23,045 bases of DNA, from contig JAPLYQ010000067.1 in NCBI GenBank assembly GCA_026395475.1, positions 1 to 23,045 of the forward strand. Reading direction: 5' to 3'. Positions 1 to 7,327 of this stretch are shown here, one piece after another. Positions within the stretch are counted from its first letter, which is position 1. Each line of letters starts with the position of its first letter. The position numbers and the translations under genes are program-made. Below the pieces are notes generated by a model. It worked only from the letters and a program-made list of their open reading frames with translations. It searched no databases and was not told the DNA's origin. Source of the DNA: Candidatus Roizmanbacteria bacterium (GTDB taxonomy: Bacteria > Patescibacteriota > Microgenomatia > UBA1406 > GWC2-37-13).

Positions 1-1
1 T

Positions 2-856
2 CTTGAACCTGAAAAAAAAGATGTAGGTCCTGCGATAGCGCTTGTCATGGGTATTCTTCAGAAGAAGCATCCTCACGAACCTCTCGCTATTTTATGGAGT
101 GACCATTTAGTGAAAGAAGTAAATCTATTTAAGAAAATTTTGAAAGTAGCAGGCGAACATGTACATAAAAAGCCAAACAGTCTTGTCTTTATCGCTCACA
201 AACCTCGATTTGCGAGTGCAAATTTAGGGTATATTCACATGGGTAAGAAAACACATGAAAATGATTTAATATCATTCTATTCATATGAAGGGTGTAAGTA
301 TCGTCCAGATGAAAAAACTGCCGCAGAATATTTTGCTTCAGGAAAATATGCGTGGAATTTAGGATATTTCGTTACTACACCAAGCTTTATATGGAAAGCA
401 TATGAACGATTCACTCCCAACCTTTACAGTGAAGTAAAAAAAATAGTTGATGCGTATGATACAAAAGAATATCCAACTGTCCTAAAAAACATATATTCAT
501 CCCTTGAGAAAATAAATTTTGATAATGCAATTCTTGAAAAACTAGATAAAGAGACTGCCTGTGTTATTGTGGAGGATATTGGTTGGAGTGATATTGGAGC
601 ATGGGAAGCGGTAAAAGAAGCAATGGAACAGTATCCTTACGAGAATATTATTCGAGGAAGAGTATATCTGGAGCATGTGAGAGACACGCTTATCTACAAT
701 TACGAAGATAAAAAGTTAATTGTTGGTATAGACCTTGATGAACATATCATTGTCAACACAAAAGATGTTTTGTTAATTGCAAAAAAATCATCAGTGGGGA
801 AAATTAAAACACTCGTTGAAAATTTTGAAGGAACTGAACATGAGGATTTAACATAA
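2..856 (+). CDS. Mannose-1-phosphate guanylyltransferase, 3' part
   Basis: Nucleotidyltransferase that would make GDP-mannose from mannose-1-phosphate and GTP in the cytosol, feeding glycan synthesis. The 5' end lies outside the window. The frame is open from base 2 and begins LEPEKKDVGPAIAL, which matches the conserved EP..k.T.PAIAL stretch of the family. The ATG at 47 is therefore internal, not the start. Further family hallmarks are GYIHMGK (the GYGYI region), AWNLGYFV (WNSGmF) and WSDIGAWEAV (WSDvGsW) towards the C-terminus. About 284 residues are visible, against about 350 for a complete enzyme of the single-domain type. No fused phosphomannose isomerase domain follows. The sugar transferase starts 4 bases downstream, so the two are probably co-transcribed. 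The substrate could be another hexose-1-phosphate; the GDP-mannose call rests on motif resemblance. Confidence 0.85.
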   Translation, partial: LEPEKKDVGPAIALVMGILQKKHPHEPLAILWSDHLVKEVNLFKKILKVAGEHVHKKPNSLVFIAHKPRFASANLGYIHMGKKTHENDLISFYSYEGCKYRPDEKTAAEYFASGKYAWNLGYFVTTPSFIWKAYERFTPNLYSEVKKIVDAYDTKEYPTVLKNIYSSLEKINFDNAILEKLDKETACVIVEDIGWSDIGAWEAVKEAMEQYPYENIIRGRVYLEHVRDTLIYNYEDKKLIVGIDLDEHIIVNTKDVLLIAKKSSVGKIKTLVENFEGTEHEDLT

Positions 857-860
857 AAAT

Positions 861-1523
861 ATGAAACAATTATTTAATGGCATGAGCTATAACAAGTATC
901 TAAAAAGAGCAATGGATGTTGTGCTGGCATGTATTCTTCTTCTCCTTTTCTCACCTATTTGTCTTTTGGTCTCAATTGCAATAAAGCTTGATTCAGAAGG
1001 ACCGATTTTTGCAGATGTTCCAGAACGCGTTGGTCAGAATGGAGCACTTTTTAAAATGTTTAAATTTCGTTCCATGATAAAAAATGCTCATGTCCTTCTT
1101 CACACAGATTCTCGATTCAAAACATTATTTGAACAATATCAGAAAGATAGTTATAAACTAAAAGATGATCCAAGAGTAACACTCGTTGGTAAGTGGATTC
1201 GTAAACATTCGCTTGATGAAATACCACAATTGTTAAATGTACTTCTTGGAGAAATGAGTATTGTCGGACCTCGTGCATACTATCCTGACGAGCTTGAAAA
1301 CCAACAACAAAAACATCCTGATACAAAAAAATTTGTCGCAGAGGTTTTGTCAGTTAAGCCAGGCATTACGGGATTGTGGCAAGTATCTGGTCGCAGTGAA
1401 GTACACTTTGATAAAAGAATCGCATTGGACGCCGAATACATAAAATCCATTTCATTTTTTGAAGATATTCGTATAATATTTAAGACGCCATTAGTTATGG
1501 TGACAGGTCGTGGAGCAGTATAA
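861..1523 (+). CDS. Monotopic phosphoglycosyl transferase (bacterial sugar transferase family)
   Basis: Initiates lipid-linked glycan synthesis by moving a phospho-sugar from a nucleotide sugar to undecaprenyl phosphate at the inner face of the membrane. The 220-aa protein is the minimal form without the extra N-terminal transmembrane helices of the WcaJ type. One hydrophobic, probably re-entrant helix spans residues 18-42. It is followed by KMFKFRSM (65-72), the catalytic Asp-Glu pair in HSLDEIPQL (D119, E120), MSIVGPRAYYPDE (132-144) and KPGITGLWQVSGR (166-178). All are signatures of the family. It starts 4 bases after the guanylyltransferase with no good Shine-Dalgarno sequence, and probably shares its transcript. 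The sugar transferred cannot be told from sequence. Confidence 0.93.
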   Translation: MKQLFNGMSYNKYLKRAMDVVLACILLLLFSPICLLVSIAIKLDSEGPIFADVPERVGQNGALFKMFKFRSMIKNAHVLLHTDSRFKTLFEQYQKDSYKLKDDPRVTLVGKWIRKHSLDEIPQLLNVLLGEMSIVGPRAYYPDELENQQQKHPDTKKFVAEVLSVKPGITGLWQVSGRSEVHFDKRIALDAEYIKSISFFEDIRIIFKTPLVMVTGRGAV

Positions 1524-1526
1524 ATT

Positions 1527-1532
1527 TATAAT
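1527..1532 (+). promoter_or_regulatory. Candidate -10 box for the DUF4012 gene
   Basis: A perfect TATAAT lies 12 bases before the ATG at 1545. Transcription would start around 1539, leaving a leader of only about 5 bases. No convincing -35 box sits at 17 bases, and there is no upstream TG. This AT-rich gap contains several TATA-like strings, so the call is tentative. Confidence 0.35.
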
Positions 1533-1544
1533 TTCTTTATAACT

Positions 1545-3368
1545 ATGAAAAAACAAATAGGGATAGTACTTTTTGCTTTGTTGTTAGCATTGTGTGCATT
1601 TGCATATTATTCATTTTATATTCCATATACTAAAATCCAAGCAAAGGCGATGGCTGTCATGGTGTCAGCAAAAGATTTAAAAACTGCATTTTCAGCAAAC
1701 GATATCGATCTACTTTCCTCGAAATTGAAGATGTTTGATGAAAAATATGTAGAGCTTGAAAAAGAAGCTAAAACGATATATTGGGCCGTGACAATTCCTT
1801 ATATCTCAGATTTTAAACTTGGGGTTGAGGCCGGTAGATATGGAGTCGAAGCTACTAAAGCAATGGTTGCATCCATAGCGCCTTATGCCGATCTTATAGG
1901 ATTTAAAAAAGGGGAGTCATCATTCTCGGGTAAATCTGCTGAGGGACGTCTTCAAACCGCTGTGCTAACACTAGACAAAGTATTAAAAAATGTAGATGTT
2001 ATATCTGATGACATTCATCAAATCGAGATCAGACTGGAAAAAATTGATGAAAAAAGATACCCAACTGAAATTGGCGGTAAAAAAATTCGTTCCACAATAG
2101 CAAGCGTAAAAGAACAATTTACTGGAGTATCACATTTATTTGTGGATGCAAAACCGATGTTAAAAAAACTTCCTGAGATTCTCGGATCAAAGAAAGAACA
2201 AACATATCTCCTTTTATTCCAAAATACTGCTGAAAGACGTGCAACGGGAGGATTCCTAACAGCGTATGCCGTATTCAAGATAAAAGATGGAAAAATGACG
2301 ATAGATAAATCAAGTGATATTTATACGTTAGATGCAAGTATTCCTTCACATCCTAGTGCACCACCTGAAATAGCAACATACCATAAAGGTGTGAGTCAGT
2401 TATACATTAGAGATAGTAATTTGTCACCTGACTTCGCAAAATCACTTGAACTATTTAATTCGTTGTATAAAAAAAGCAGTTTACGAGTAGATTATGATGG
2501 CATAATTGCTCTTGATTCAAAAATTTTAGTAGACATGCTTACTATTTTTGGAGACGCTAATGTTGATGGGATAACCTTTAGTGCAAAAATAGATAAACGA
2601 TGTGATTGTGCGCAGGTCATTTACCAACTTTTCTCAGTCGTTGATGAGCAAGTAGGATTTGTGAAAGAAAATCGAAAGGGTGTATTGGGAGATCTTATGT
2701 ATGAACTCTTTAATAGAGCTCTTCGTTTTTCACCTTCAAAATATTGGGGATCATTGGCCCAAGCAATGTTTAAAGATATGGATGAAAAACATATTCTCCT
2801 CAATTTTGTCGATCCAGCAATCCAGCAATCTGTTGAGAAGTTGAATTACGCAGGAAAAATTAATGAGAGTAAGGGTGACTATTTGCATGTGAATAATGTA
2901 AATTTTGCTGGAGCAAAATCTAACTTATTTACAACTGAAACTATTGTGTCCAAAAGCACAAAGGAAAATGGTACAACAAAACGAGAAGTCCAAGTAGAAT
3001 ACAGAAATCCATATCCTGCCTCAAACTGTAATTTACAACAGGAAAGAATTCTGTGTTTGAATGCACCTTTAAGAAACTGGGTCCGAATATATGTACCAAA
3101 GGGTTCCAAGCTCATCGCATTTGACGGGTCCTCAATGAAAGTACAAACCTATGAAGATCTTGGTAAGACAGTATTTGAAGGATTCCTTATTGTAAATCCA
3201 ATGGGTCTTGCAAAGATCAATGTAACATACACACTTCCTGCTTCTGTGGACGCCTCAACTCTTATGATCCAAAAACAATCTGGAGTACAAGGACAGAAGT
3301 ATGAAGTTTCACTTGATGGAAGTACTGTATTTAAAGGAGTGATGGAGAAAGATACTCTATTTAAGTAA
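1545..3368 (+). CDS. DUF4012 domain-containing membrane protein
   Basis: A 607-residue protein with one N-terminal membrane helix (about residues 5-25) and a large, probably extracytoplasmic region. The diagnostic stretch is at about 223-255: TYLLLFQNTAERRATGGFL, followed by an F-K-x-K-D-G-K-M motif. This matches the DUF4012 core, usually N-aElRptGGf-gs-....i..Gk. Family members are common in Patescibacteria and some Actinobacteria and often sit near polysaccharide genes. The molecular function is not established. Its place right after a sugar transferase fits a role in surface glycan handling, which is inference. The region after about residue 320 contains SxLRVDYDGIIALD, also typical of the family. 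The C-terminal 130 residues look beta-rich. RecO follows after 2 bases. Confidence 0.85.
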   Translation: MKKQIGIVLFALLLALCAFAYYSFYIPYTKIQAKAMAVMVSAKDLKTAFSANDIDLLSSKLKMFDEKYVELEKEAKTIYWAVTIPYISDFKLGVEAGRYGVEATKAMVASIAPYADLIGFKKGESSFSGKSAEGRLQTAVLTLDKVLKNVDVISDDIHQIEIRLEKIDEKRYPTEIGGKKIRSTIASVKEQFTGVSHLFVDAKPMLKKLPEILGSKKEQTYLLLFQNTAERRATGGFLTAYAVFKIKDGKMTIDKSSDIYTLDASIPSHPSAPPEIATYHKGVSQLYIRDSNLSPDFAKSLELFNSLYKKSSLRVDYDGIIALDSKILVDMLTIFGDANVDGITFSAKIDKRCDCAQVIYQLFSVVDEQVGFVKENRKGVLGDLMYELFNRALRFSPSKYWGSLAQAMFKDMDEKHILLNFVDPAIQQSVEKLNYAGKINESKGDYLHVNNVNFAGAKSNLFTTETIVSKSTKENGTTKREVQVEYRNPYPASNCNLQQERILCLNAPLRNWVRIYVPKGSKLIAFDGSSMKVQTYEDLGKTVFEGFLIVNPMGLAKINVTYTLPASVDASTLMIQKQSGVQGQKYEVSLDGSTVFKGVMEKDTLFK

Positions 3369-3370
3369 GC

Positions 3371-3904
3371 ATGTCATATCGCACCCATAAAGAGTCAGAT
3401 GAGGGAATAATTCTTCTGAAAAGGAAGATCCTTCATTCTGATGTCATGATTATCGTGCTTACTCACCACTTTGGTAAGGTGGCACTTCTTGCAAAAGGTG
3501 TTCAGAAGATAACAAGTAAACGTATTTCTGCACTTCAAACAGGGAATATAGTACGAGTTATTTTTACAGAAAAATACAATACAGTTCGGTATTTGAGTTC
3601 CGTTGAACTCATCTCTCATTTATCTGCTATTAAAAAAGATCTCACTAAACTGCAACATCTGTATACCATTCTTTTCATGTTCGAAAGATTGCTTCCGGAT
3701 AGTCAGATCGATCCAAATGTATACCTACTTTGTAAGAGTAGTATCGTACAACTTGCAAAAGCGAAAACACATGAGTTTTCGATAACAAAAGCCATGAGTA
3801 ATATTTTATCCATAATGGGATACGGAGAATGTCATTCATATGAAGAATGCGTTACAATCGCCGAAGATATAATGGGCAAAAAATTACCTGTTGGTGTTAT
3901 ATAA
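3371..3904 (+). CDS. recO: DNA repair protein RecO, short form
   Basis: RecO helps load RecA on SSB-coated single-stranded DNA in the RecFOR pathway. The N-terminus (about residues 8-80) reads as the RecO OB-fold: EGIILLKRKILHSDVMIIVL, then a short FGKVALLAKGVQK segment typical of the family (phGk...vakGvrr). A helical C-terminal half follows (about 85-165). The protein is 177 aa, against about 240 aa in most bacteria. The C-terminal zinc-binding C-x2-C...C-x2-C region is missing; only two isolated Cys (C154, C159) occur near the end. The gene starts 2 bases after the DUF4012 stop without a clear Shine-Dalgarno sequence. The call rests mainly on the N-terminal domain. Confidence 0.75.
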   Translation: MSYRTHKESDEGIILLKRKILHSDVMIIVLTHHFGKVALLAKGVQKITSKRISALQTGNIVRVIFTEKYNTVRYLSSVELISHLSAIKKDLTKLQHLYTILFMFERLLPDSQIDPNVYLLCKSSIVQLAKAKTHEFSITKAMSNILSIMGYGECHSYEECVTIAEDIMGKKLPVGVI

Positions 3905-3905
3905 T
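3900..3905 (+). promoter_or_regulatory. Candidate -10 box placed for a leaderless glyS mRNA
   Basis: A perfect TATAAT overlaps the stop codon of recO and ends 7 bases before the glyS ATG at 3913. Transcription from it would begin at or next to the ATG. A TG lies 4 bases further upstream rather than in the exact extended -10 position, and no -35 match is visible. There is no Shine-Dalgarno sequence before this ATG. Confidence 0.45.
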
Positions 3906-3912
3906 TTAAGAA

Positions 3913-5307
3913 ATGGAAGAACTGGTTGCTCTGGCAAAAAGAAGAGGTTTTATTTATCCTTCATCTGAAATATATGGAGGTCTTGCTGCTGTATACGACT
4001 ACGGGCATTATGGTACTTTGCTAAAAAATAATATCCAAGAAGCTTGGTGGAAAAATATGGTTCTCACACGACGAGATGTTGTAGGACTTGATAGCGCAAT
4101 TTTTATGCATCCAATGACTTGGAAGGCAAGTGGCCATGTAGATAGTTTCAGCGATCCTCAAATTGATTGTCGAGATTGTAAATATCGCATGCGTGCCGAT
4201 CATCTTTTGGAAAAATTTGGATATGACGTAGATCGATGGCCACTTGATAAAATAAATGAAATTTTGGCAACTCTGCGAACAGAAGGTAAACTTGTGTGTG
4301 AACACTGCGGCCGAAAAAATCTGACCGATGCGCGCGACTTCAATTTATTAATAAAAACAAATTTTGGATCCCCTATTGGAAATTTAAAAGATTTGGCAGA
4401 AGAAGATATTGTCTATCCACGGGGAGAAACATGTCAAGGTATTTATCTTGAATACAAAAATATCATTGACTCAATGAGAGTCAAACTCCCATTTGGAATT
4501 GCACAGGTTGGGAAAGCATTTAGAAACGAAATAATAGCAAAACAATTTATCTTTAGAACGAGGGAATTTGAACAGATGGAAATGCAATACTTCCTTCATC
4601 CAGATGATATGGATAATAAGTTTGAATACTGGAAGAATGAACGCATGAATTGGTACATCACAGTACTTGGGATTAGCGCAGATAAACTTCGTTTTAAAAA
4701 ACATGAAAAACTTGCTCACTATGCTAAAGCTGCCTTTGATATCGAATACAATTATGCATGTTTAGGAAAATTTGCAGAGGTTGAAGGAATACATCAGCGT
4801 GGAGATTGGGATTTGTCCCGTCATGCACAATTTTCGGGAGTGAAGCTTGATTATTTTGATCAAGCACGTAACCTCAGGTTTACTCCCCACATCATGGAAA
4901 CATCGGTTGGACTGAATAGATTGGTGTTGATGGTTCTTGATCAAGCACTTCATACAGAAAAACTCGAGAATGGTAAAACAAGAACGGTCTTAAGTATTAA
5001 ACCATCTCTTGCACCAGTTAAGGTTGCAATTTTTCCACTGCAAAAAGATGAGAAATTATTGCATGTTGCGGAAAAATTATATGATGATGTTAAAATGTCG
5101 CTTGTCACAGAATTTGACGATGCAGGTAATATTGGGAAAATGTATCGCAGACAGGACGAAATCGGAACACCATACTGTGTGACGGTTGATTATCAGACAC
5201 TGGAGGATAATACAGTGACAATTCGTGAGCGCGATACAATGAAACAGGAAAGAATATCATTAGACAGTGTCAATGAAGTTATAACGAAACGCATTATTAA
5301 TTCTTAA
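3913..5307 (+). CDS. glyS: Glycyl-tRNA synthetase, homodimeric class II type
   Basis: Charges tRNA-Gly in the cytosol. At 464 aa this is the alpha2 (archaeal/eukaryote-like and Gram-positive-like) enzyme, not the alpha2beta2 GlyQ/GlyS type. The N-terminus reads LAKRRGFIYPSSEIYGG, classic for the family. Class II motif 2 appears as GKAFRNEI (200-207) followed by RTREFEQMEMQYF (215-227). Motif 3 appears as ETSVGLNRLVLMVL (329-342). An insert carries C86-x2-C89 and C129-x2-C132, consistent with a zinc knuckle. The anticodon-binding domain starts at about residue 366 (APVKVAIFPL) and runs to the end. The usual PETAQG motif reads GETCQG (171-176). The symbol follows the single-chain usage. Confidence 0.95.
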   Translation: MEELVALAKRRGFIYPSSEIYGGLAAVYDYGHYGTLLKNNIQEAWWKNMVLTRRDVVGLDSAIFMHPMTWKASGHVDSFSDPQIDCRDCKYRMRADHLLEKFGYDVDRWPLDKINEILATLRTEGKLVCEHCGRKNLTDARDFNLLIKTNFGSPIGNLKDLAEEDIVYPRGETCQGIYLEYKNIIDSMRVKLPFGIAQVGKAFRNEIIAKQFIFRTREFEQMEMQYFLHPDDMDNKFEYWKNERMNWYITVLGISADKLRFKKHEKLAHYAKAAFDIEYNYACLGKFAEVEGIHQRGDWDLSRHAQFSGVKLDYFDQARNLRFTPHIMETSVGLNRLVLMVLDQALHTEKLENGKTRTVLSIKPSLAPVKVAIFPLQKDEKLLHVAEKLYDDVKMSLVTEFDDAGNIGKMYRRQDEIGTPYCVTVDYQTLEDNTVTIRERDTMKQERISLDSVNEVITKRIINS

Positions 5308-5314
5308 CTATTAT

Positions 5315-5671
5315 ATGAAAAAAAACATGATTTGGCTCGTGACTGGGGTAATAGTATTAGTCGGTGTTGGATTAGCTATTTTCTTTTCCCAACAAAAACC
5401 CAAAGTAACTGAACAACCTCAAAAAAGTGTTCCAAATGGAACAACATCAGTAGACTACGAACTTTCCTATGACACAAAGGGACAGGGAAAACAAGGAGTT
5501 ATTGGAACAATCTCTTCCATTAGTGGAAATAGTTTTGAAAAACAAATGACGCTTGGGACATGTTCTTCAGGTCGTTGTGTATATCACGAAGTTATTGGAG
5601 CAATCCAGGTTACATTAAAATTTACAGGAGAATATGGGGAGAAAGTTTTATCTAAAGAATTCACTTTATAA
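5315..5671 (+). CDS. Small membrane-anchored protein of unknown function
   Basis: I do not recognise this 118-aa protein. Residues about 5-24 form a single hydrophobic helix after a Lys-rich start, which fits a signal anchor. There is no lipobox Cys. A low-complexity Gln/Lys/Pro linker (26-40) leads to a beta-rich domain of about 75 residues. That domain contains two Cys in TCSSGRC that could form a disulfide outside the membrane. The gene starts 7 bases after glyS in the same direction, so it may be on that transcript. No Shine-Dalgarno sequence is evident. Confidence 0.65.
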   Translation: MKKNMIWLVTGVIVLVGVGLAIFFSQQKPKVTEQPQKSVPNGTTSVDYELSYDTKGQGKQGVIGTISSISGNSFEKQMTLGTCSSGRCVYHEVIGAIQVTLKFTGEYGEKVLSKEFTL

Positions 5672-5710
5672 GAGTCTACTTCTTAGTGTGATGCTTAGAT
5701 AATATGTCTC

Positions 5711-5740
5711 TTGTTTAAGGGTACAGAATTAGGATATACT
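5711..5740 (+). promoter_or_regulatory. Candidate sigma70-type promoter of rpsT
   Basis: The -35 box is TTGTTT (5711-5716), the spacer is 18 bases, and the -10 box is TATACT (5735-5740). A start near 5747 would leave a leader of about 33 bases carrying a strong ribosome binding site. It lies in the 108-base gap before rpsT, the longest gene-free gap in the window. Confidence 0.6.
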
Positions 5741-5760
5741 GTTATTAGTGATATAAATGA

Positions 5761-5772
5761 AAAGGGGGTGAT
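5761..5772 (+). promoter_or_regulatory. Near-complete Shine-Dalgarno sequence of rpsT
   Basis: AAAGGGGGTGAT pairs with the 16S rRNA 3' end (complement of AAGGAGGTGAT) over 11 positions, with a single G-U wobble. It sits 7 bases before the ATG at 5780. It is by far the strongest ribosome binding site in the window and fixes the rpsT start. Confidence 0.85.
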
Positions 5773-5779
5773 TATTCAT

Positions 5780-6031
5780 ATGCCAAACATACAATCTGCA
5801 AAAAAGAAAATGCGCAAAGATGTAACAAGAACCAAAAGCAACGCTGTGTATTTACATGCAATCGAAAACGCAATCAAAGGACTTTTTAAACTGAAAGGAG
5901 AAAAGGATGATGCAAAAGTTCGTAAAACAGTTTCTCTTATAGATAAAGCTGCAAAACGAAAAGTGTTTCACAAAAACAAAGCATCACGTCTTAAATCTCG
6001 CATTACTAAGTTGGGGAAAAAGAAGAAATGA
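5780..6031 (+). CDS. rpsT: 30S ribosomal protein S20
   Basis: A small basic protein of 83 residues that binds 16S rRNA in the body of the small subunit. It opens MPNIQSAKKKMRKD, contains NKASRLKSRITKL near the end, and finishes with a Lys-rich tail, all typical of S20. The frame is open back to a TTG at 5711, but the start is set at 5780. That ATG follows the strong Shine-Dalgarno sequence, and the protein then begins exactly where family members do. The TTG itself lies in the -35 box. The stop TGA overlaps the next ATG (ATGA at 6028-6031), so S20 is translationally coupled to the PilN-like gene. Confidence 0.96.
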   Translation: MPNIQSAKKKMRKDVTRTKSNAVYLHAIENAIKGLFKLKGEKDDAKVRKTVSLIDKAAKRKVFHKNKASRLKSRITKLGKKKK

Positions 6032-6564
6032 AATACAAAATCAATCTTCTCCCAGAAAAAGAGCGAGATTTTTTAGATAAGGGTATTTATTTCGTACTGC
6101 ATTATTTGCGGTATGTGCTTGTTATTACTCAAATAGTCGTTATCTCTGTCTTTTTTTACCGTTTCAAAATCGATCAAGAAATTATCGATTTAAAAGATGA
6201 ACTACAACAGAAACAAGAAATTGTTGCAGTATCTGATCCGCTCTTAAAACAGGCAGAGATAGTCGATCTTAAAACAAAACAAATACGCGAAATATTAGTG
6301 GATCAGGCAAAATTTTCAGAATCGTTTACTTATTTTTTAGAGACATTTCCACTTCATTTAACCATTAAACGACTCGATGTACGTGCGGGCATCTATAAAT
6401 TTGATGCCACAACTTCTGATCCAGAGACAATACGTTCATATATGGCGCGTCTTAAACTAGACAAGAGGTTTAAAGATATAACGTTAGGGAGTATCAAACG
6501 TGAGGGAATTGATTTTTTTGTTCCTATTGTTTTGTCTGATTTTCAATTATACAAAGGAAAATAA
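6028..6564 (+). CDS. PilN-like type IV pilus assembly protein
   Basis: A 178-aa protein with the PilN hallmark INLLP at residues 5-9. One membrane helix follows (about 30-46), then a coiled-coil-like segment (50-90), then a small alpha/beta domain (about 100-175). That is the PilN/GspL-C architecture. PilN joins PilM and PilO in the inner-membrane alignment platform of type IV pili. The ATG overlaps the rpsT stop, and the stop TAA shares its last base with the next ATG, so the cistrons are closely coupled. PilM, PilC, pilins and pilus ATPases are not visible in the window. Confidence 0.7.
   Translation: MKYKINLLPEKERDFLDKGIYFVLHYLRYVLVITQIVVISVFFYRFKIDQEIIDLKDELQQKQEIVAVSDPLLKQAEIVDLKTKQIREILVDQAKFSESFTYFLETFPLHLTIKRLDVRAGIYKFDATTSDPETIRSYMARLKLDKRFKDITLGSIKREGIDFFVPIVLSDFQLYKGK
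6553..6558 (+). promoter_or_regulatory. Shine-Dalgarno sequence of the PilO-like gene
   Basis: AAAGGA lies 5 bases before the ATG at 6564, inside the end of the PilN-like gene. It marks a cistron internal to an operon that is translated by the Shine-Dalgarno route. Confidence 0.6.
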
Positions 6565-7142
6565 TGAACAAAGCTGTAATAAAACGAAATTTACTAGTAA
6601 AGAAGGCGACTGATTATAGTTATACGATATTGTTTTTTATATCGTTCGCCTTTTTTACTTTTTTTGTTATTCGACCCAATATTCTTACCATTCTTTCTCT
6701 TCAGGAAGAAGCTGGCAAATTACACATTCTTGACTCAGGGTATGAGAATGTTATCAATAAAATAGTTAATATCCAGGCGTTTTTACAGGAAAATGGACAG
6801 GATCTTTATTTACTTGATGAAGCTCTTCCAACACTCCCTAAAATTAATAAGCTTGTACTTGATTCACAATTTTCTGCTTCAAGTTCAGGAATGAACTTAG
6901 CCGCAATGTCCATTAATCAAGTAGACTTAAGAGATACAGAAAAGAGGAAGACGAGAAGAAAAATAACTATCACACTTGATGGTGCAGCTGACTTTATCCA
7001 AAGCAAAGAGTTTATAACACAAATTATGAATGATAGACGATTAAAGATGATACAACAGATTACATTTGACCAAGATGAGAAAAAAGGGTCAATGAGTGGG
7101 AGCCTCAAATTAATGTTAGAAGTTGAAGGATATTATCTGTGA
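6564..7142 (+). CDS. PilO-like type IV pilus assembly protein
   Basis: A 192-aa protein with a short cytoplasmic start, one membrane helix (about 20-37), a helical stretch with EEAGKL, and an extracytoplasmic ferredoxin-like region. The segment DEALPTLPKINKL (about 86-98), followed by a small-residue stretch and NLAAMSINQVDL, resembles PilO, where a P..p.l.....L......G..i motif is found. PilO pairs with PilN through the same fold. The order PilN then PilO is that of classical pilMNO operons, which supports both calls. The ATG shares one base with the upstream stop, and the TGA stop overlaps the next GTG start (GTGA). Confidence 0.7.
   Translation: MNKAVIKRNLLVKKATDYSYTILFFISFAFFTFFVIRPNILTILSLQEEAGKLHILDSGYENVINKIVNIQAFLQENGQDLYLLDEALPTLPKINKLVLDSQFSASSSGMNLAAMSINQVDLRDTEKRKTRRKITITLDGAADFIQSKEFITQIMNDRRLKMIQQITFDQDEKKGSMSGSLKLMLEVEGYYL
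7125..7130 (+). promoter_or_regulatory. Shine-Dalgarno sequence of the 61-aa membrane peptide gene
   Basis: GAAGGA lies 8 bases before the GTG at 7139, inside the end of the PilO-like gene. It supports the GTG as a real start for this short cistron. Confidence 0.5.
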
Positions 7143-7324
7143 AAGGCAAAGAATTGTTAGTACTATCTCTTGGAGTTTTTTTAACTATTATTGCGTGGAT
7201 GATGTTGGATATCTATCATATTCAAACAAAAATAAATGAGCAAATTAATATTAAACCAGCTCAAGTTCCAAACTATATCATGGACAAGACAATTATTGAT
7301 GTATTAAAACAAAAAAAAGAATAA
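7139..7324 (+). CDS. Small single-pass membrane protein in the pilN-pilO operon
   Basis: A 61-aa protein starting at GTG. It has a basic MKGKE start, one membrane helix (about residues 5-22), and a 39-residue tail with YHIQTKINEQINIKPAQV. It overlaps the PilO-like stop and has its own Shine-Dalgarno sequence, so it is very likely translated. It does not look like the PilP lipoprotein, as it is too short and lacks a lipobox. Position suggests an accessory subunit of the PilN/PilO complex, but that is inference and I recognise no family. Confidence 0.65.
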   Translation: MKGKELLVLSLGVFLTIIAWMMLDIYHIQTKINEQINIKPAQVPNYIMDKTIIDVLKQKKE

Positions 7325-7327
7325 TAT

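Noticed and set aside
5711..5779. TTG-initiated N-terminal extension of S20 (23 extra residues)
   Set aside because: The TTG coincides with the -35 box. The ATG at 5780 has a near-perfect Shine-Dalgarno sequence and gives the normal S20 N-terminus.
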